From assembly GCA_035281745.1 (NCBI GenBank), contig DATEDI010000019.1, positions 1 through 64,000 of the forward strand: a stretch of DNA of 64,000 nucleotides. Direction: 5' to 3'. Below, piece by piece: positions 53,705 through 61,925 of this stretch. This stretch comes from 66-474 sp035281745 (lineage in GTDB: Bacteria; Pseudomonadota; Gammaproteobacteria; Xanthomonadales; Rhodanobacteraceae). The notes beneath the pieces are model-generated. The model saw only the letters and a program-made list of their open reading frames with translations. It ran no database searches and had not been told where the DNA came from. The position numbers were made by a program, and so were the translations under genes. How positions within the stretch are numbered: position 1 is the stretch's first letter; the number at the start of each line of letters is the position of its first letter.

Positions 53705-54981
53705 GGAATGAGCCCGCCCGAAAGCGGCAATCGGACCGTGATGCGGGTACCGTCGACCGCTTTATGCGCTTCGAGATCGCCGCGAAGCCGTTCGATGGTC
53801 GATCGAGCCAATGCCAGCCCCATGCCGAGGCCATTCGGTTTGCTGCTGGTGACCGGCATGCCATCGAGGTGGCCGTCGTCGAAGCCATCACCGCGATCAC
53901 CGATCACGAACTCGACGCGACCGTCACGCACGTCGGCCTCCAGCGTCACCAACCGCAAAGCGTTCCGCGCGGAGGCATCGAAGGCGTTCTGCATCAGGTT
54001 GAGCAGTGCGTGTTCCAGGCCGGGCTGCACTTCGATGGCTTGCTCGGGCGCGGCGACGCGAACCGTTACCTCGGCTTCGGGGCACAACAAGCGAAAACGA
54101 TCGATATTGGCGCCGACGTATTCACCCAGTGTGCTGATCCGTGCCACATTCGAGAGCTGCTGCCGTCCGTAGTCGACCATGTTGCGCAGGATGTCGCGGC
54201 AACGCTCGACTTCGCCGACCATGATCCGGACATCGTCGTGCAACGCCACATCGTCGGCGTGACCGGCTTCGAGCTCGGGCAATAGTGTTCGCACCGTCGA
54301 GAGCGGGGTATTGAGTTCGTGCGCCGCCTCGGCGGCTTGCGTCGCGATGGCGAGAATGCCCTCGTCACGCAGCATGCGCTCGCGCAGGCGTTGCGTCGCG
54401 TCGCGTTGCGCGCGCAGCGAGGCGGTCATGCGGTTGATGAACACGGCGAGCAGCAACACCGCAATCGAAAAGTTGATCGCCATGCCGGTCAGGTGCAGCC
54501 GAAACCCGTTGCCGCCGTGCATCGACATGTCCGGGAGGGGCACGTACCGGACGATCAGGGTCGCGTAGACGGCGGCGGCCAGCGCGACCACCGCGGCGGT
54601 GCCGCGTGCGGACAGTGCCGCGGCGGACAGCGCCACCGGCACCAGCAGCAGCGTGATGAACGGGTTGCTGGCGCCGCCCGTGAAGTACAAGACCCAGCCG
54701 AGCAGCAACAGGTCGAACGTGACGTGGCCGACCGCCTCGACTTCGCCGACCGGCCGCCCATGGCGCAGGCGCCAGAATGCGAGTGGCGTTGCCAGTGCCA
54801 GGGCCGCGATGCCAGCCAGCAGTGGGGCCACGGGCAACGCGACGTGCAGCCAGCCGACGGCGACGACGATCGCCAGGAGTTGGCCAAGCGCTGCGCAAGG
54901 GCGCACCCAGGCGATCGTGGTGGCGAGGCCGTGGGCGTCGAAAGGAACCGACGACGCCGCGCGTTGACGTAGATGGAACAC
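53701..54981 (-). CDS. regB: RegB-type redox-sensing histidine kinase
   Basis: A 426-residue kinase with about six membrane helices. GGASNPF at 102-108 matches the GGxxNPF quinone-sensing motif of RegB; H221 is in the H-box AAHELNTPLSTV; C261 in ERCRDIL is at the place of the redox cysteine of RegB as I recall it; N332, DRGDGF (362-367) and GLGMGLAL (384-391) form the ATP site. The GTG at 54981 is chosen because a TACAAT -10-like element lies 30 bases upstream inside the longer frame. Confidence 0.85.
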   Translation of the reverse strand: MFHLRQRAASSVPFDAHGLATTIAWVRPCAALGQLLAIVVAVGWLHVALPVAPLLAGIAALALATPLAFWRLRHGRPVGEVEAVGHVTFDLLLLGWVLYFTGGASNPFITLLLVPVALSAAALSARGTAAVVALAAAVYATLIVRYVPLPDMSMHGGNGFRLHLTGMAINFSIAVLLLAVFINRMTASLRAQRDATQRLRERMLRDEGILAIATQAAEAAHELNTPLSTVRTLLPELEAGHADDVALHDDVRIMVGEVERCRDILRNMVDYGRQQLSNVARISTLGEYVGANIDRFRLLCPEAEVTVRVAAPEQAIEVQPGLEHALLNLMQNAFDASARNALRLVTLEADVRDGRVEFVIGDRGDGFDDGHLDGMPVTSSKPNGLGMGLALARSTIERLRGDLEAHKAVDGTRITVRLPLSGGLIP

Positions 54982-55010
54982 GGCGCATTCCCGGTAACGC
55001 GGCGCGGAAG

Positions 55011-55016
55011 ATTGTA
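55011..55016 (-). promoter_or_regulatory. -10-like element upstream of regB
   Basis: On the minus strand TACAAT lies 29 bases before the GTG start of the kinase. The -35 region is poor, as expected if an activator (possibly RegA itself) is needed. Confidence 0.3.
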
Positions 55017-55114
55017 TCAGCCGTGCCGTGCGTCGATCTGTGCATCCGCTGTCGTCCACACCAACAAAAACGGCGCGATCCTTGCGAGGATCATGCCGTC
55101 GGTGTCGATATCGG

Positions 55115-55191
55115 TGGTAGCGGGGGCAGGATTTGAACCTGCGACCTTCGGGTTATGAGCCCGACGAGCTGCCAGACTGCTCCACCCCGCA
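55115..55191 (-). tRNA. Initiator tRNA-fMet (CAT)
   Basis: A 77-nt tRNA with anticodon CAT, three consecutive G-C pairs at the base of the anticodon stem (CGGG CTCATAA CCCG), and an unpaired first acceptor position (T1 opposite T72), all initiator features. T-arm GCAGG/CCTGC and encoded CCA are present. In enterobacteria an initiator tRNA gene precedes rimP on the same strand; here it is 1.2 kb away on the other strand. Confidence 0.93.
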
Positions 55192-55203
55192 ACAGGAACG
55201 ATC

Positions 55204-55232
55204 ATTATCGCGAAGGCGGTGATTTTTTGCAA
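55204..55232 (-). promoter_or_regulatory. Sigma-70 promoter of the initiator tRNA
   Basis: On the minus strand TTGCAA (55227-55232), a 17-base spacer and GATAAT (55204-55209) stand 13 bases before the tRNA 5' end, a near-consensus stable-RNA promoter. Confidence 0.75.
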
Positions 55233-55347
55233 CCACGGACGCGACCGCGCACGCATCGCGCGGCACCAGATGCGCCGCGCGACGTCGTTTCATTCCGGCG
55301 GAACCGTGCCCCGACCTGATCCGGGCCGCGAGGGTCCGCTGTCCGCA

Positions 55348-55761
55348 TCAGCTCTGGCTGTGTTTATTGCCGCTGGCTTTGCCTTTGCGCGCATGCAGGT
55401 TCGAGGTGTCGACCTGTTTCACGCCGTGCACGCGCATTGCGGCATTCTTGGCCTTGGCGATGTCGCGCTGGTTGTAAACCGTTCCGCTGAGGGTGGCAGT
55501 GCCGTTGTCGAACGACACGTTCACGCCGGTGGCGGTCACGCCGTGCGACGTCAGCGCGTGCTTGACCTTCTGTTCGATCTGGGTGTCTGGCGCCTGCCCG
55601 GTGCTGCTCATGGTTGCCGAAGTCATGGGCGATGCCGGCGGGGACATGGGCTGTTGCTGGGGTGGTGTTTGTTGAGGCGTCTGCTGTGGTGCCTGCGCGT
55701 AGGCGGTGCCCAGCGAGGCGACGAACAGGGATGCGACGGCGACTGCGATGCGGGTTTTCAT
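55348..55761 (-). CDS. BON-domain periplasmic protein
   Basis: A 137-residue protein with a signal peptide (MKTRIAVAVASLFVASLGTAYA), a Gln/Pro-rich linker (residues 24-45) and one BON domain (about 60-125: IEQKVKHALTSHGVTATGVNVSFDNGTATLSGTVYNQRDIAKAKNAAMRVHGVKQV). It resembles OsmY-like stress proteins that bind phospholipid. AAGGAG eight bases before the ATG fixes the start. Role in envelope stress is inferred from the family. Confidence 0.85.
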   Translation of the reverse strand: MKTRIAVAVASLFVASLGTAYAQAPQQTPQQTPPQQQPMSPPASPMTSATMSSTGQAPDTQIEQKVKHALTSHGVTATGVNVSFDNGTATLSGTVYNQRDIAKAKNAAMRVHGVKQVDTSNLHARKGKASGNKHSQS

Positions 55762-55920
55762 GGTGTGACTCCTTGTCTGGGTTCGACGGGGGTGCGCGGG
55801 CCCCTGTGCCGACGTACCTGTCATCAGGCATCTTGAGCCGTTGCCTATGAATGCGCATCGAATCGGCAGTACCCAAGATGAATCCGTGTCGAACGATTCG
55901 GCTGTCGCTGCGCCGTGCCA

Positions 55921-55949
55921 ACTGAATCTTCAAGGCAAGAGGATTCAGT
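55921..55949. promoter_or_regulatory. Inverted repeat in the BON-rimP divergent gap
   Basis: ACTGAATC (55921-55928) and GATTCAGT (55942-55949) form a perfect 8-bp inverted repeat, with a second CGAATCG/CGATTCG pair just upstream (about 55858-55901). The divergent gap from 55762 to the rimP promoter at 56176 is about 410 bases and contains no gene I can support; these repeats could be operators for the BON gene. Confidence 0.3.
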
Positions 55950-56175
55950 GAATCTGCACTGTTTTTACCGGCACTTCTTCATGGCTGCCGTGGCTCGCGT
56001 TGCCCATCGCCGTCAATGGCGTGACGCATGATCACGACAGGGCGAGGCCAGCACCATGCCGCTCTATCCTTCAAGCGATCGGCTGCACCCGATCGGCAGC
56101 AAGAAGGCCTGCGACCAAGCAGTGCGGTACTTGCGCGGTGCCGGTAAACGCGGCGCCCGCCGGCAATCCAAGTCC

Positions 56176-56204
56176 TTGAACGCTTGAGGTAAACGATCTA
56201 TACT
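56176..56204 (+). promoter_or_regulatory. Sigma-70 promoter of the rimP-nusA-infB operon
   Basis: TTGAAC (56176-56181), a 17-base spacer and TATACT (56199-56204) form a strong promoter, giving a leader of about 205 bases before rimP. Confidence 0.75.
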
Positions 56205-56209
56205 ACGCG

Positions 56210-56417
56210 GCTCGCGTGGAGCGGGTGTCGGGACGCATCGGCATTCCGTCCCGCTGCCAGGCTTGATCGAAAGGATGGATCCTTTCGTGTTGCAGTCACG
56301 GACGGTGCGCAGGTGGCACACCGCAAGGATGCGGGACGCCGGGTTCAGGATCAAAACCGGCGAACTTAAGGAATGGGCCTCGTGCCCATTTTTTGTTTTC
56401 GGAGTTTGCGAGCCGAC
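56210..56417 (+). ncRNA. Structured rimP leader (putative attenuator)
   Basis: The untranslated leader contains an inverted repeat CGGGACG/CGTCCCG (about 56231-56255) and ends with a terminator hairpin before the rimP ATG. A promoter, a structured leader and a terminator ahead of the first gene are the form of a transcription attenuator; rimP leaders of this type have been described in gammaproteobacteria. No ORF in it has a ribosome site. Confidence 0.55.
56372..56399 (+). terminator. Intrinsic terminator in the rimP leader
   Basis: AATGGGC (56372-56378), a five-base loop and GCCCATT (56384-56390), followed by TTTTGTTTT, only 18 bases before the rimP start. It would stop transcription of the whole translation operon unless prevented. 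Confidence 0.75.
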
Positions 56418-56969
56418 ATGGAGACCGAAGCAATCGCGGCGCGCGTGGCGCCGGCCCTTGCGGAACTGGGCCTGGAATGCCTGGGCGTGGAATGGAATGC
56501 CGGCCATGGTGGCGGCTTGCTGCGCGTGTACATCGATTCGCTGCAGCACGACGGTGACGCCGCGAATGCGGTGAGCGTGGACGATTGCGAGGCGGCCAGC
56601 CGCGAGATTTCCGCCCTGCTGGACGTGGAAGATCCGATCCCCGGCCATTACGTGCTGGAAGTTTCCTCGCCGGGCATCGAGCGGCCGCTGTTCAATGCCG
56701 CGCAGTTCGGGCGTTTCGTTGGTGAAGAGGCCAAGGTGACGTTGAAGCTGCCGCGCGAGGGTCGGCGGCGGATGCGCGGCAAGATCGCGGCAGTGGAAGG
56801 CAAGCGCATCGGCATGGACGTGGATGGCACGCGCATCGACATCGCCGAGGATGAAATCGAAAGCGCGCACCTGGTGCCGGATTGGAACGCGCTGGGCTAC
56901 ACACCCAAGGCCAAACCTGGCAAGGGCGTGGATGGTGCCAAGGGCAGGAAGCCCGAACGCAAGCATTGA
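56418..56969 (+). CDS. rimP: Ribosome maturation factor RimP
   Basis: A 183-residue protein needed for 30S maturation. CLGVEWNAGHGGGLLRVYIDS and the conserved ISALLDVEDPIPGHYVLEVSSPGIERPL are diagnostic. A Lys/Gly-rich tail of 30 residues ends it. Start at 56418, after the leader terminator. First gene of rimP-nusA-infB-rbfA-truB. Confidence 0.95.
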   Translation: METEAIAARVAPALAELGLECLGVEWNAGHGGGLLRVYIDSLQHDGDAANAVSVDDCEAASREISALLDVEDPIPGHYVLEVSSPGIERPLFNAAQFGRFVGEEAKVTLKLPREGRRRMRGKIAAVEGKRIGMDVDGTRIDIAEDEIESAHLVPDWNALGYTPKAKPGKGVDGAKGRKPERKH

Positions 56970-57061
56970 TGGATTGGAAATCACTGGGTCCCGGCTTCGC
57001 CGGATGACGAGATCGAGGAATACCGAAGCGCGGTGAACGTGGCTTCGACGGAGCAAATGAG

Positions 57062-58576
57062 ATGAATCGCGACTTGTTGATGATCGTGGACACCGTGGCC
57101 GCCGAGAAGGCGGTGCCGCGCGACGTGATTTTCGGAGCGCTGGAAGCCGCACTGGCGACCGCCGCGAAGAAGCGCTATCCGGAAGAGGAACCCGACATCC
57201 GCGTGGCGATCGATCAGGAATCCGGCGACTACGAGACCTTCCGCCGCTGGGAAGTGATCGCGGACGACGGCGAAATGGAATCGCCCGACTGGCAGTTGCG
57301 CTTGATGGATGCGGAAGACGAGCGTCCGGGTGCCCAGGTCGGCGAGCACATCGAGCAGCAGATCGAGAACCCCGAGTTCGGGCGCATCACCGCGCAGGCC
57401 GCCAAGCAGGTGATCGTGCAGCGGATCCGCGAGGCCGAGCGCGCGCAGGTGGTCGATGCCTACAAGGACCGCGTGGGCGAATTGATCAATGGCGTCGCCA
57501 AGCGCGTCGAGCGCGGCAATATCTATCTGGACCTCGGCGGCAACGCCGAGGCGTTCATCCCGCGCGACAAGGCGATTCCGCGCGAAGCGGTGCGCGTGGG
57601 CGACCGCGTGCGCGGCTACCTGTTCGAGGTGCGTTCCGAACCGCGCGGTCCGCAGTTGTTCGTATCGCGCACCGCGCCGGAATTCATGATGGAGCTGTTC
57701 AAACTGGAAGTGCCGGAAGTGGGCCAGGGCATCGTCGAGATCCGCGCCTGCGCGCGCGATGCCGGCGACCGCGCCAAGATCGCGGTGGAGGCGCACGACA
57801 AGCGCACCGATCCGATCGGCGCGTGCATCGGCATGCGCGGTTCGCGCGTGCAGGCAGTGTCCAACGAGTTGAACGGCGAGCGCATCGACATCGTGCTGTG
57901 GAACGACGCGCCCGCGCAGTTCGTGATCAACGCGATGGCGCCGGCCGAGGTGCAGTCGATCATCGTGGATGAAGACAAACATTCGATGGACATCGCGGTG
58001 GCCGAGGACAAGCTGTCGCAGGCGATCGGCCGCGGCGGCCAGAACGTGCGCTTGGCGAGCAAGCTGACCGGCTGGGATCTCAAGGTGATGACCCAGGACC
58101 AGGTCGCCGCCAAGAGCGAGGCCGAGCAGGAAGCCGCGCGCCAGTTGTTCATGGCCAAACTCGAGGTCGACCAGGAAATCGCCAATATCCTGGTGCAGGA
58201 AGGTTTCTCGACAGTCGAGGAAATCGCCTACGTGCCGACCGGCGAGCTGCTGGCGGTGGAAGGTTTCGACGAGGACATCGTCGAGGAGCTCCGTTCGCGC
58301 GCCAAGGATGCGCTGCTGACCGAGGCACTGGCGGTGGAAGAAGATCTGGACGAACACCAGCCGAGCGAGGAATTGCTGGCGCTGGAAGGCATGGACGAGG
58401 AAACCGCTTACGCGCTGGCCGAGCGCGAAATCCTGACGCCGGACGATCTGGCCGACCAGGCCGTGGACGACCTGATCGAGATCGAAGGCATGGACGAGGA
58501 ACGCGCCGGCGCGCTGATCATGGCCGCGCGGGCGCCGATGCTGGCAAGGATGGAACAAGAAGCGGGAAATTCCTGA
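57062..58576 (+). CDS. nusA: Transcription termination/antitermination protein NusA
   Basis: A 504-residue elongation factor: N-terminal polymerase-binding domain, S1 domain (about 135-200), two KH domains (GACIGMRGSRVQAVSNEL and AIGRGGQNVRLASKLTGWDL), and two C-terminal acidic repeats (EELLAVEGF... and LLALEGMDEETA...IEGMDEERA) as in E. coli. It may itself control the upstream attenuator. The rimP-nusA gap holds a REP-like palindrome. Confidence 0.97.
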   Translation: MNRDLLMIVDTVAAEKAVPRDVIFGALEAALATAAKKRYPEEEPDIRVAIDQESGDYETFRRWEVIADDGEMESPDWQLRLMDAEDERPGAQVGEHIEQQIENPEFGRITAQAAKQVIVQRIREAERAQVVDAYKDRVGELINGVAKRVERGNIYLDLGGNAEAFIPRDKAIPREAVRVGDRVRGYLFEVRSEPRGPQLFVSRTAPEFMMELFKLEVPEVGQGIVEIRACARDAGDRAKIAVEAHDKRTDPIGACIGMRGSRVQAVSNELNGERIDIVLWNDAPAQFVINAMAPAEVQSIIVDEDKHSMDIAVAEDKLSQAIGRGGQNVRLASKLTGWDLKVMTQDQVAAKSEAEQEAARQLFMAKLEVDQEIANILVQEGFSTVEEIAYVPTGELLAVEGFDEDIVEELRSRAKDALLTEALAVEEDLDEHQPSEELLALEGMDEETAYALAEREILTPDDLADQAVDDLIEIEGMDEERAGALIMAARAPMLARMEQEAGNS

Positions 58577-58662
58577 TCCCGGGAATTTCAGCACCGTCGA
58601 GGCGCGTCTCGATCGCACGGTGAACGTGCGTGGGGCGCCGAAGACACAAGAGGTTGGACACG

Positions 58663-61254
58663 ATGTCAGATATCACGATCAAGCAACTCGCGAGCATGGT
58701 GGGCACGCCCGAGGACAAGCTGCTGACGCAGCTTGCCGAAGCCGGCACGCAATTCGAAGGCCCGGACCAGGTCATCAGCAATCGCGAAAAAACCAAGCTG
58801 CTTGATTTTCTGCGCAGCAACCACGGCAAGCAAGTGGCCGCGGCTGCCGCCACGCCGCGCCAGATCACGCTGAAGCGCCGCAAGGTCAGCGAGATCACGG
58901 TGGCAGGCGGGCGCGGCGCCAGCGCCAAGACCGTCAACGTGGAAGTGCGCGCCCGGCACACCTACGTCAAGCGCGGCACGGTGCCGACCGATGAGGTGGT
59001 GGACAGCGAGCGCGAAGAGGCGCTGCGCAAGCTGAAGGAATCGCAGGAACAGCACGAGCGCGAGCTGGCCGAGCTGGCCGAGCAGGATCGCCGTCGCAAG
59101 GAAGAGCAGCAGAAACTCGAGGCCGCCGAAGCCGAACGCAAGCGCGTCGCGGAAGAGCATGCGCGCGCCGAAGCCGAAGCGGCTGCCGCGCGCACCGCCG
59201 GTGACGCGGCGGGCGCGTCCGAAACCACCGCGGCGCCCGCGCGCCGCCACGAAGCGCCGAAGCCGCCGGCGCGCGACGGCAAGGACGCCACGGCCCACAA
59301 GGCCAAGCGTTCGCGCGGCTCGCACCGCATGCGCGACGACGACGACGAAGGGCCGGCCCGCCATGCCGGCGGCGAACTGCACCTCACCGATGCCGAACGT
59401 GCGCGTCGTTCTACCCGCAAGCGCGCGCGGCCCAGGGTCGATCTGTCCCAAATCACGGGCCAGCACGGCTTCTCCAAGCCGGTCTCGCCGCAGATGCGCG
59501 AGATTCCGATCGGTGAAACCATCGTCGTGTCGGAGCTTGCGCAAAAAATGGCGGTGAAGGGTTCGGAAGTGGTCAAGGCGCTGTTCAAGATGGGCACCAT
59601 GGTGACCATCAACCAGACCATCGATCACGACACCGCCGCACTGGTGGTGGAAGAACTCGGCCACAAGCCCGTCGATGCGGAAGAGAGAACGGCGGAAACC
59701 GTACTGGCCGCGCACGTGGTCACCGAAGCGGCCGAAGGCGACAAGGCGCCACGCCCGCCCGTAGTCACGATCATGGGCCACGTCGATCACGGCAAGACGT
59801 CCTTGCTCGACTACATCCGCCGCACGAAAGTCGCGTCGGGCGAAGCCGGCGGCATCACCCAGCACATCGGCGCGTATCACGTCGAGACACCGAAGGGCGT
59901 CGTCACCTTCCTCGACACGCCCGGCCATGCGGCATTCACTTCGATGCGCGCGCGCGGCGCCCAATCCACCGACATCGTGGTGCTGGTGGTCGCGGCCGAC
60001 GACGGCGTGATGCCGCAGACCGTGGAAGCCATCCAGCACGCGCGTGCGGCCAAGGTGCCGCTGATTGTCGCGGTCAACAAGATGGACAAGCCCGAAGCCA
60101 ACCCGGACAACGTGCGCCAAGGCCTCGCCCAGCACGAAGTCATTCCGGAAGACTGGGGCGGCGACACGCAGTTTGTGCCGGTGTCCGCGAAGACGGGCGA
60201 CGGCGTGGATGCACTGCTGGAAGCCATTGGCCTGCAGGCCGAAGTGATGGAACTGAAGGCGGTGCCGGATGGCCGTGCTTCTGGCGTGGTGATCGAATCC
60301 AGTCTCGACAAGGGCCGCGGCCCGGTCGCGACGGTGCTGGTGCAGCAAGGCCTGCTCAAGCGCGGCGACTACGTGGTGTGCGGCGTCGAGTACGGCCGCG
60401 TGCGCGCACTGTTCGATGAAGCCGGCAAGCAGGCCGAAAGCGCCGGTCCGTCGATCCCGGTGCAGATGCTGGGCCTGTCCGGCGTGCCGGAAGCGGGCGA
60501 CGAGTTCGTGGTAGTCGCCGACGAAAAACTGGCGCGCAACGTGGTGTCCGAACGCGAAACCCGGCGCCGCGACAAGCGCCTCGTCACGCGCACCAACACG
60601 CTCGAAGACGTGATGGCGATGATGGGCAAGGGCGAGGGCCAGCAGAGCCTCAACATCCTCATCAAGGCCGATGTGCAGGGCTCGGCCGAGGCGTTGCGTG
60701 AATCGCTGAGCGCCATCAGCAACGATCTGGTGAAAGTCAACGTGATCGCGTCGGGCGTTGGTGGCATCACCGAGTCCGATGCCACATTGGCTTCGGCGTC
60801 GAAGGCGCTGCTGATCGGCTTCAACGTGCGCGCCGACGCCTCGGCGCGCAAAGTGATCGAATCGGGCGGCGTGGATCTTCGCTACTTCTCGATCATCTAC
60901 GACGTGATCGATCAGGTGAAGCAGGCGGCTTCCGGCTTGATGGGCATGGAAGTACGCGAGGAAATCATCGGCGTCGCCGAGGTCAAGGACGTGTTTCGTT
61001 CGTCCAAGTTCGGTGCGATCGCGGGCTGCCAGGTGGTCGAGGGTTCGGTCAAGCGCAGCAAGCCGATCCGCGTGCTGCGCGACGACGTGGTGGTCTTCGA
61101 AGGCGAACTGGAATCGCTGCGCCACTACAAGGAAAACGTGGAAGAAGTGAAGAGCGGCAGCGAGTGCGGCATCGGCGTCAAGCAGTACAACGACGTCAAG
61201 CCGGGCGACCGCATCGAATGCTTCGAACGCATCGAGGTGGCGAGGACGCTGTGA
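58663..61254 (+). CDS. infB: Translation initiation factor IF-2
   Basis: An 863-residue GTPase. An N-terminal IF2 domain (MSDITIKQLASMVGTPEDKL) is followed by a long charged Ala/Glu/Arg linker (about 115-270), then G1 GHVDHGKT at 372-379, DTPGH at 418-422 and NKMD at 472-475, and domains II-IV. It brings fMet-tRNA to the 30S subunit. The ATG at 58663 is used; eleven codons of open frame upstream are not conserved. Confidence 0.97.
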   Translation: MSDITIKQLASMVGTPEDKLLTQLAEAGTQFEGPDQVISNREKTKLLDFLRSNHGKQVAAAAATPRQITLKRRKVSEITVAGGRGASAKTVNVEVRARHTYVKRGTVPTDEVVDSEREEALRKLKESQEQHERELAELAEQDRRRKEEQQKLEAAEAERKRVAEEHARAEAEAAAARTAGDAAGASETTAAPARRHEAPKPPARDGKDATAHKAKRSRGSHRMRDDDDEGPARHAGGELHLTDAERARRSTRKRARPRVDLSQITGQHGFSKPVSPQMREIPIGETIVVSELAQKMAVKGSEVVKALFKMGTMVTINQTIDHDTAALVVEELGHKPVDAEERTAETVLAAHVVTEAAEGDKAPRPPVVTIMGHVDHGKTSLLDYIRRTKVASGEAGGITQHIGAYHVETPKGVVTFLDTPGHAAFTSMRARGAQSTDIVVLVVAADDGVMPQTVEAIQHARAAKVPLIVAVNKMDKPEANPDNVRQGLAQHEVIPEDWGGDTQFVPVSAKTGDGVDALLEAIGLQAEVMELKAVPDGRASGVVIESSLDKGRGPVATVLVQQGLLKRGDYVVCGVEYGRVRALFDEAGKQAESAGPSIPVQMLGLSGVPEAGDEFVVVADEKLARNVVSERETRRRDKRLVTRTNTLEDVMAMMGKGEGQQSLNILIKADVQGSAEALRESLSAISNDLVKVNVIASGVGGITESDATLASASKALLIGFNVRADASARKVIESGGVDLRYFSIIYDVIDQVKQAASGLMGMEVREEIIGVAEVKDVFRSSKFGAIAGCQVVEGSVKRSKPIRVLRDDVVVFEGELESLRHYKENVEEVKSGSECGIGVKQYNDVKPGDRIECFERIEVARTL

Positions 61255-61268
61255 CCTTGCGCCTCCCA

Positions 61269-61382
61269 CCTCTCCCGCAAGCGGGAGAGGTCGACAAGCG
61301 CGAAGCGCTTGTCGGGTGAGGGGGAATCGCGAGAGTTTCCCCCCATCCGCCTTCGGCACCTTCCCCCGCAGGCGGGGGAAGG
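61269..61382. repeat. Array of three palindromes between infB and rbfA
   Basis: CCTCTCCCGC-aa-GCGGGAGAGG (61269-61290), GACAAGCG-cgaag-CGCTTGTC (61293-61313) and CCTTCCCCCGC-ag-GCGGGGGAAGG (61359-61382) are perfect stems of 10, 8 and 11 bp. They fill most of the 154-base gap. The array looks like a compound REP element. Confidence 0.8.
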
Positions 61383-61408
61383 GAACATCAGGTCGACCCC
61401 AACCATCC

Positions 61409-61789
61409 ATGCCAACCCGCTCCTTCCACCGCACCGATCGCGTCAACGCCGAGCTTCGTCGTGAAGTCGGTGTGCTGGTGCACGCCGCGGTGCGCGATCA
61501 CGCGTTGCCGCAGGCCAGTGTGGTGGACGTGGAAAGCAGCCGCGAACTCGATGTCGCGACGGTCTGGGTTACCGCGTTGCAACCGGAACGCTCGGCTGAA
61601 GTCTTGAAGGCGCTGAAGGCGCTCGCGAAGGAGTTTCGCCACCAGCTCGCCCGCACGATGCGCCTGCGTCGCGTGCCGGAACTGCGCTTCAAATACGACG
61701 AGTCGGTGGACAAGGGCGAGCGGGTCGAGCAGTTGCTGCGTGAGGACCGGGACTCAGAACCCGGAACCCGGGACCCGGAAGGACAGTAG
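61409..61789 (+). CDS. rbfA: Ribosome-binding factor A
   Basis: A 126-residue KH-type factor for 30S maturation in the cold: RTDRVNAELRREVGVLVHAAVRD and RHQLARTMRLRRVPELRFKYDES are conserved. The last twelve residues (SEPGTRDPEGQ) are encoded by CCCGGAA/CCCGGGA heptamers, so the natural C-terminus seems to have been extended or replaced by repeat sequence. Confidence 0.94.
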   Translation: MPTRSFHRTDRVNAELRREVGVLVHAAVRDHALPQASVVDVESSRELDVATVWVTALQPERSAEVLKALKALAKEFRHQLARTMRLRRVPELRFKYDESVDKGERVEQLLREDRDSEPGTRDPEGQ

Positions 61790-61795
61790 CTTGGC

Positions 61796-61823
61796 CGTCG
61801 TCCCGGCGCAGGCCGGGATCCAT
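61796..61823. repeat. REP-like palindrome, copy 2
   Basis: TCCCGGC-GCAG-GCCGGGA with flanks CGTCG and TCCAT; near-identical to 10115-10143. It lies just after rbfA. Confidence 0.7.
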
Positions 61824-61925
61824 TTTGCACTTGCACAGCGTTCGCCGGATCCCGAGAGCATTCCTGCGGCGTGCGCTGGTTGACGTCAACCATCCACCCT
61901 GCCGCACGATTGCGCAACGCTACGC

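Noticed and set aside
56056..56187. A 43-codon ORF (MPLYPSSDRLHPIGSKKACD start) upstream of rimP
   Set aside because: It overlaps the rimP promoter -35 element and has only a poor ribosome site; not strong enough to call.
58666..61446. An open frame of about 925 codons opposite infB
   Set aside because: Same reason: infB is unmistakable on the plus strand and the antisense product is compositionally unnatural.
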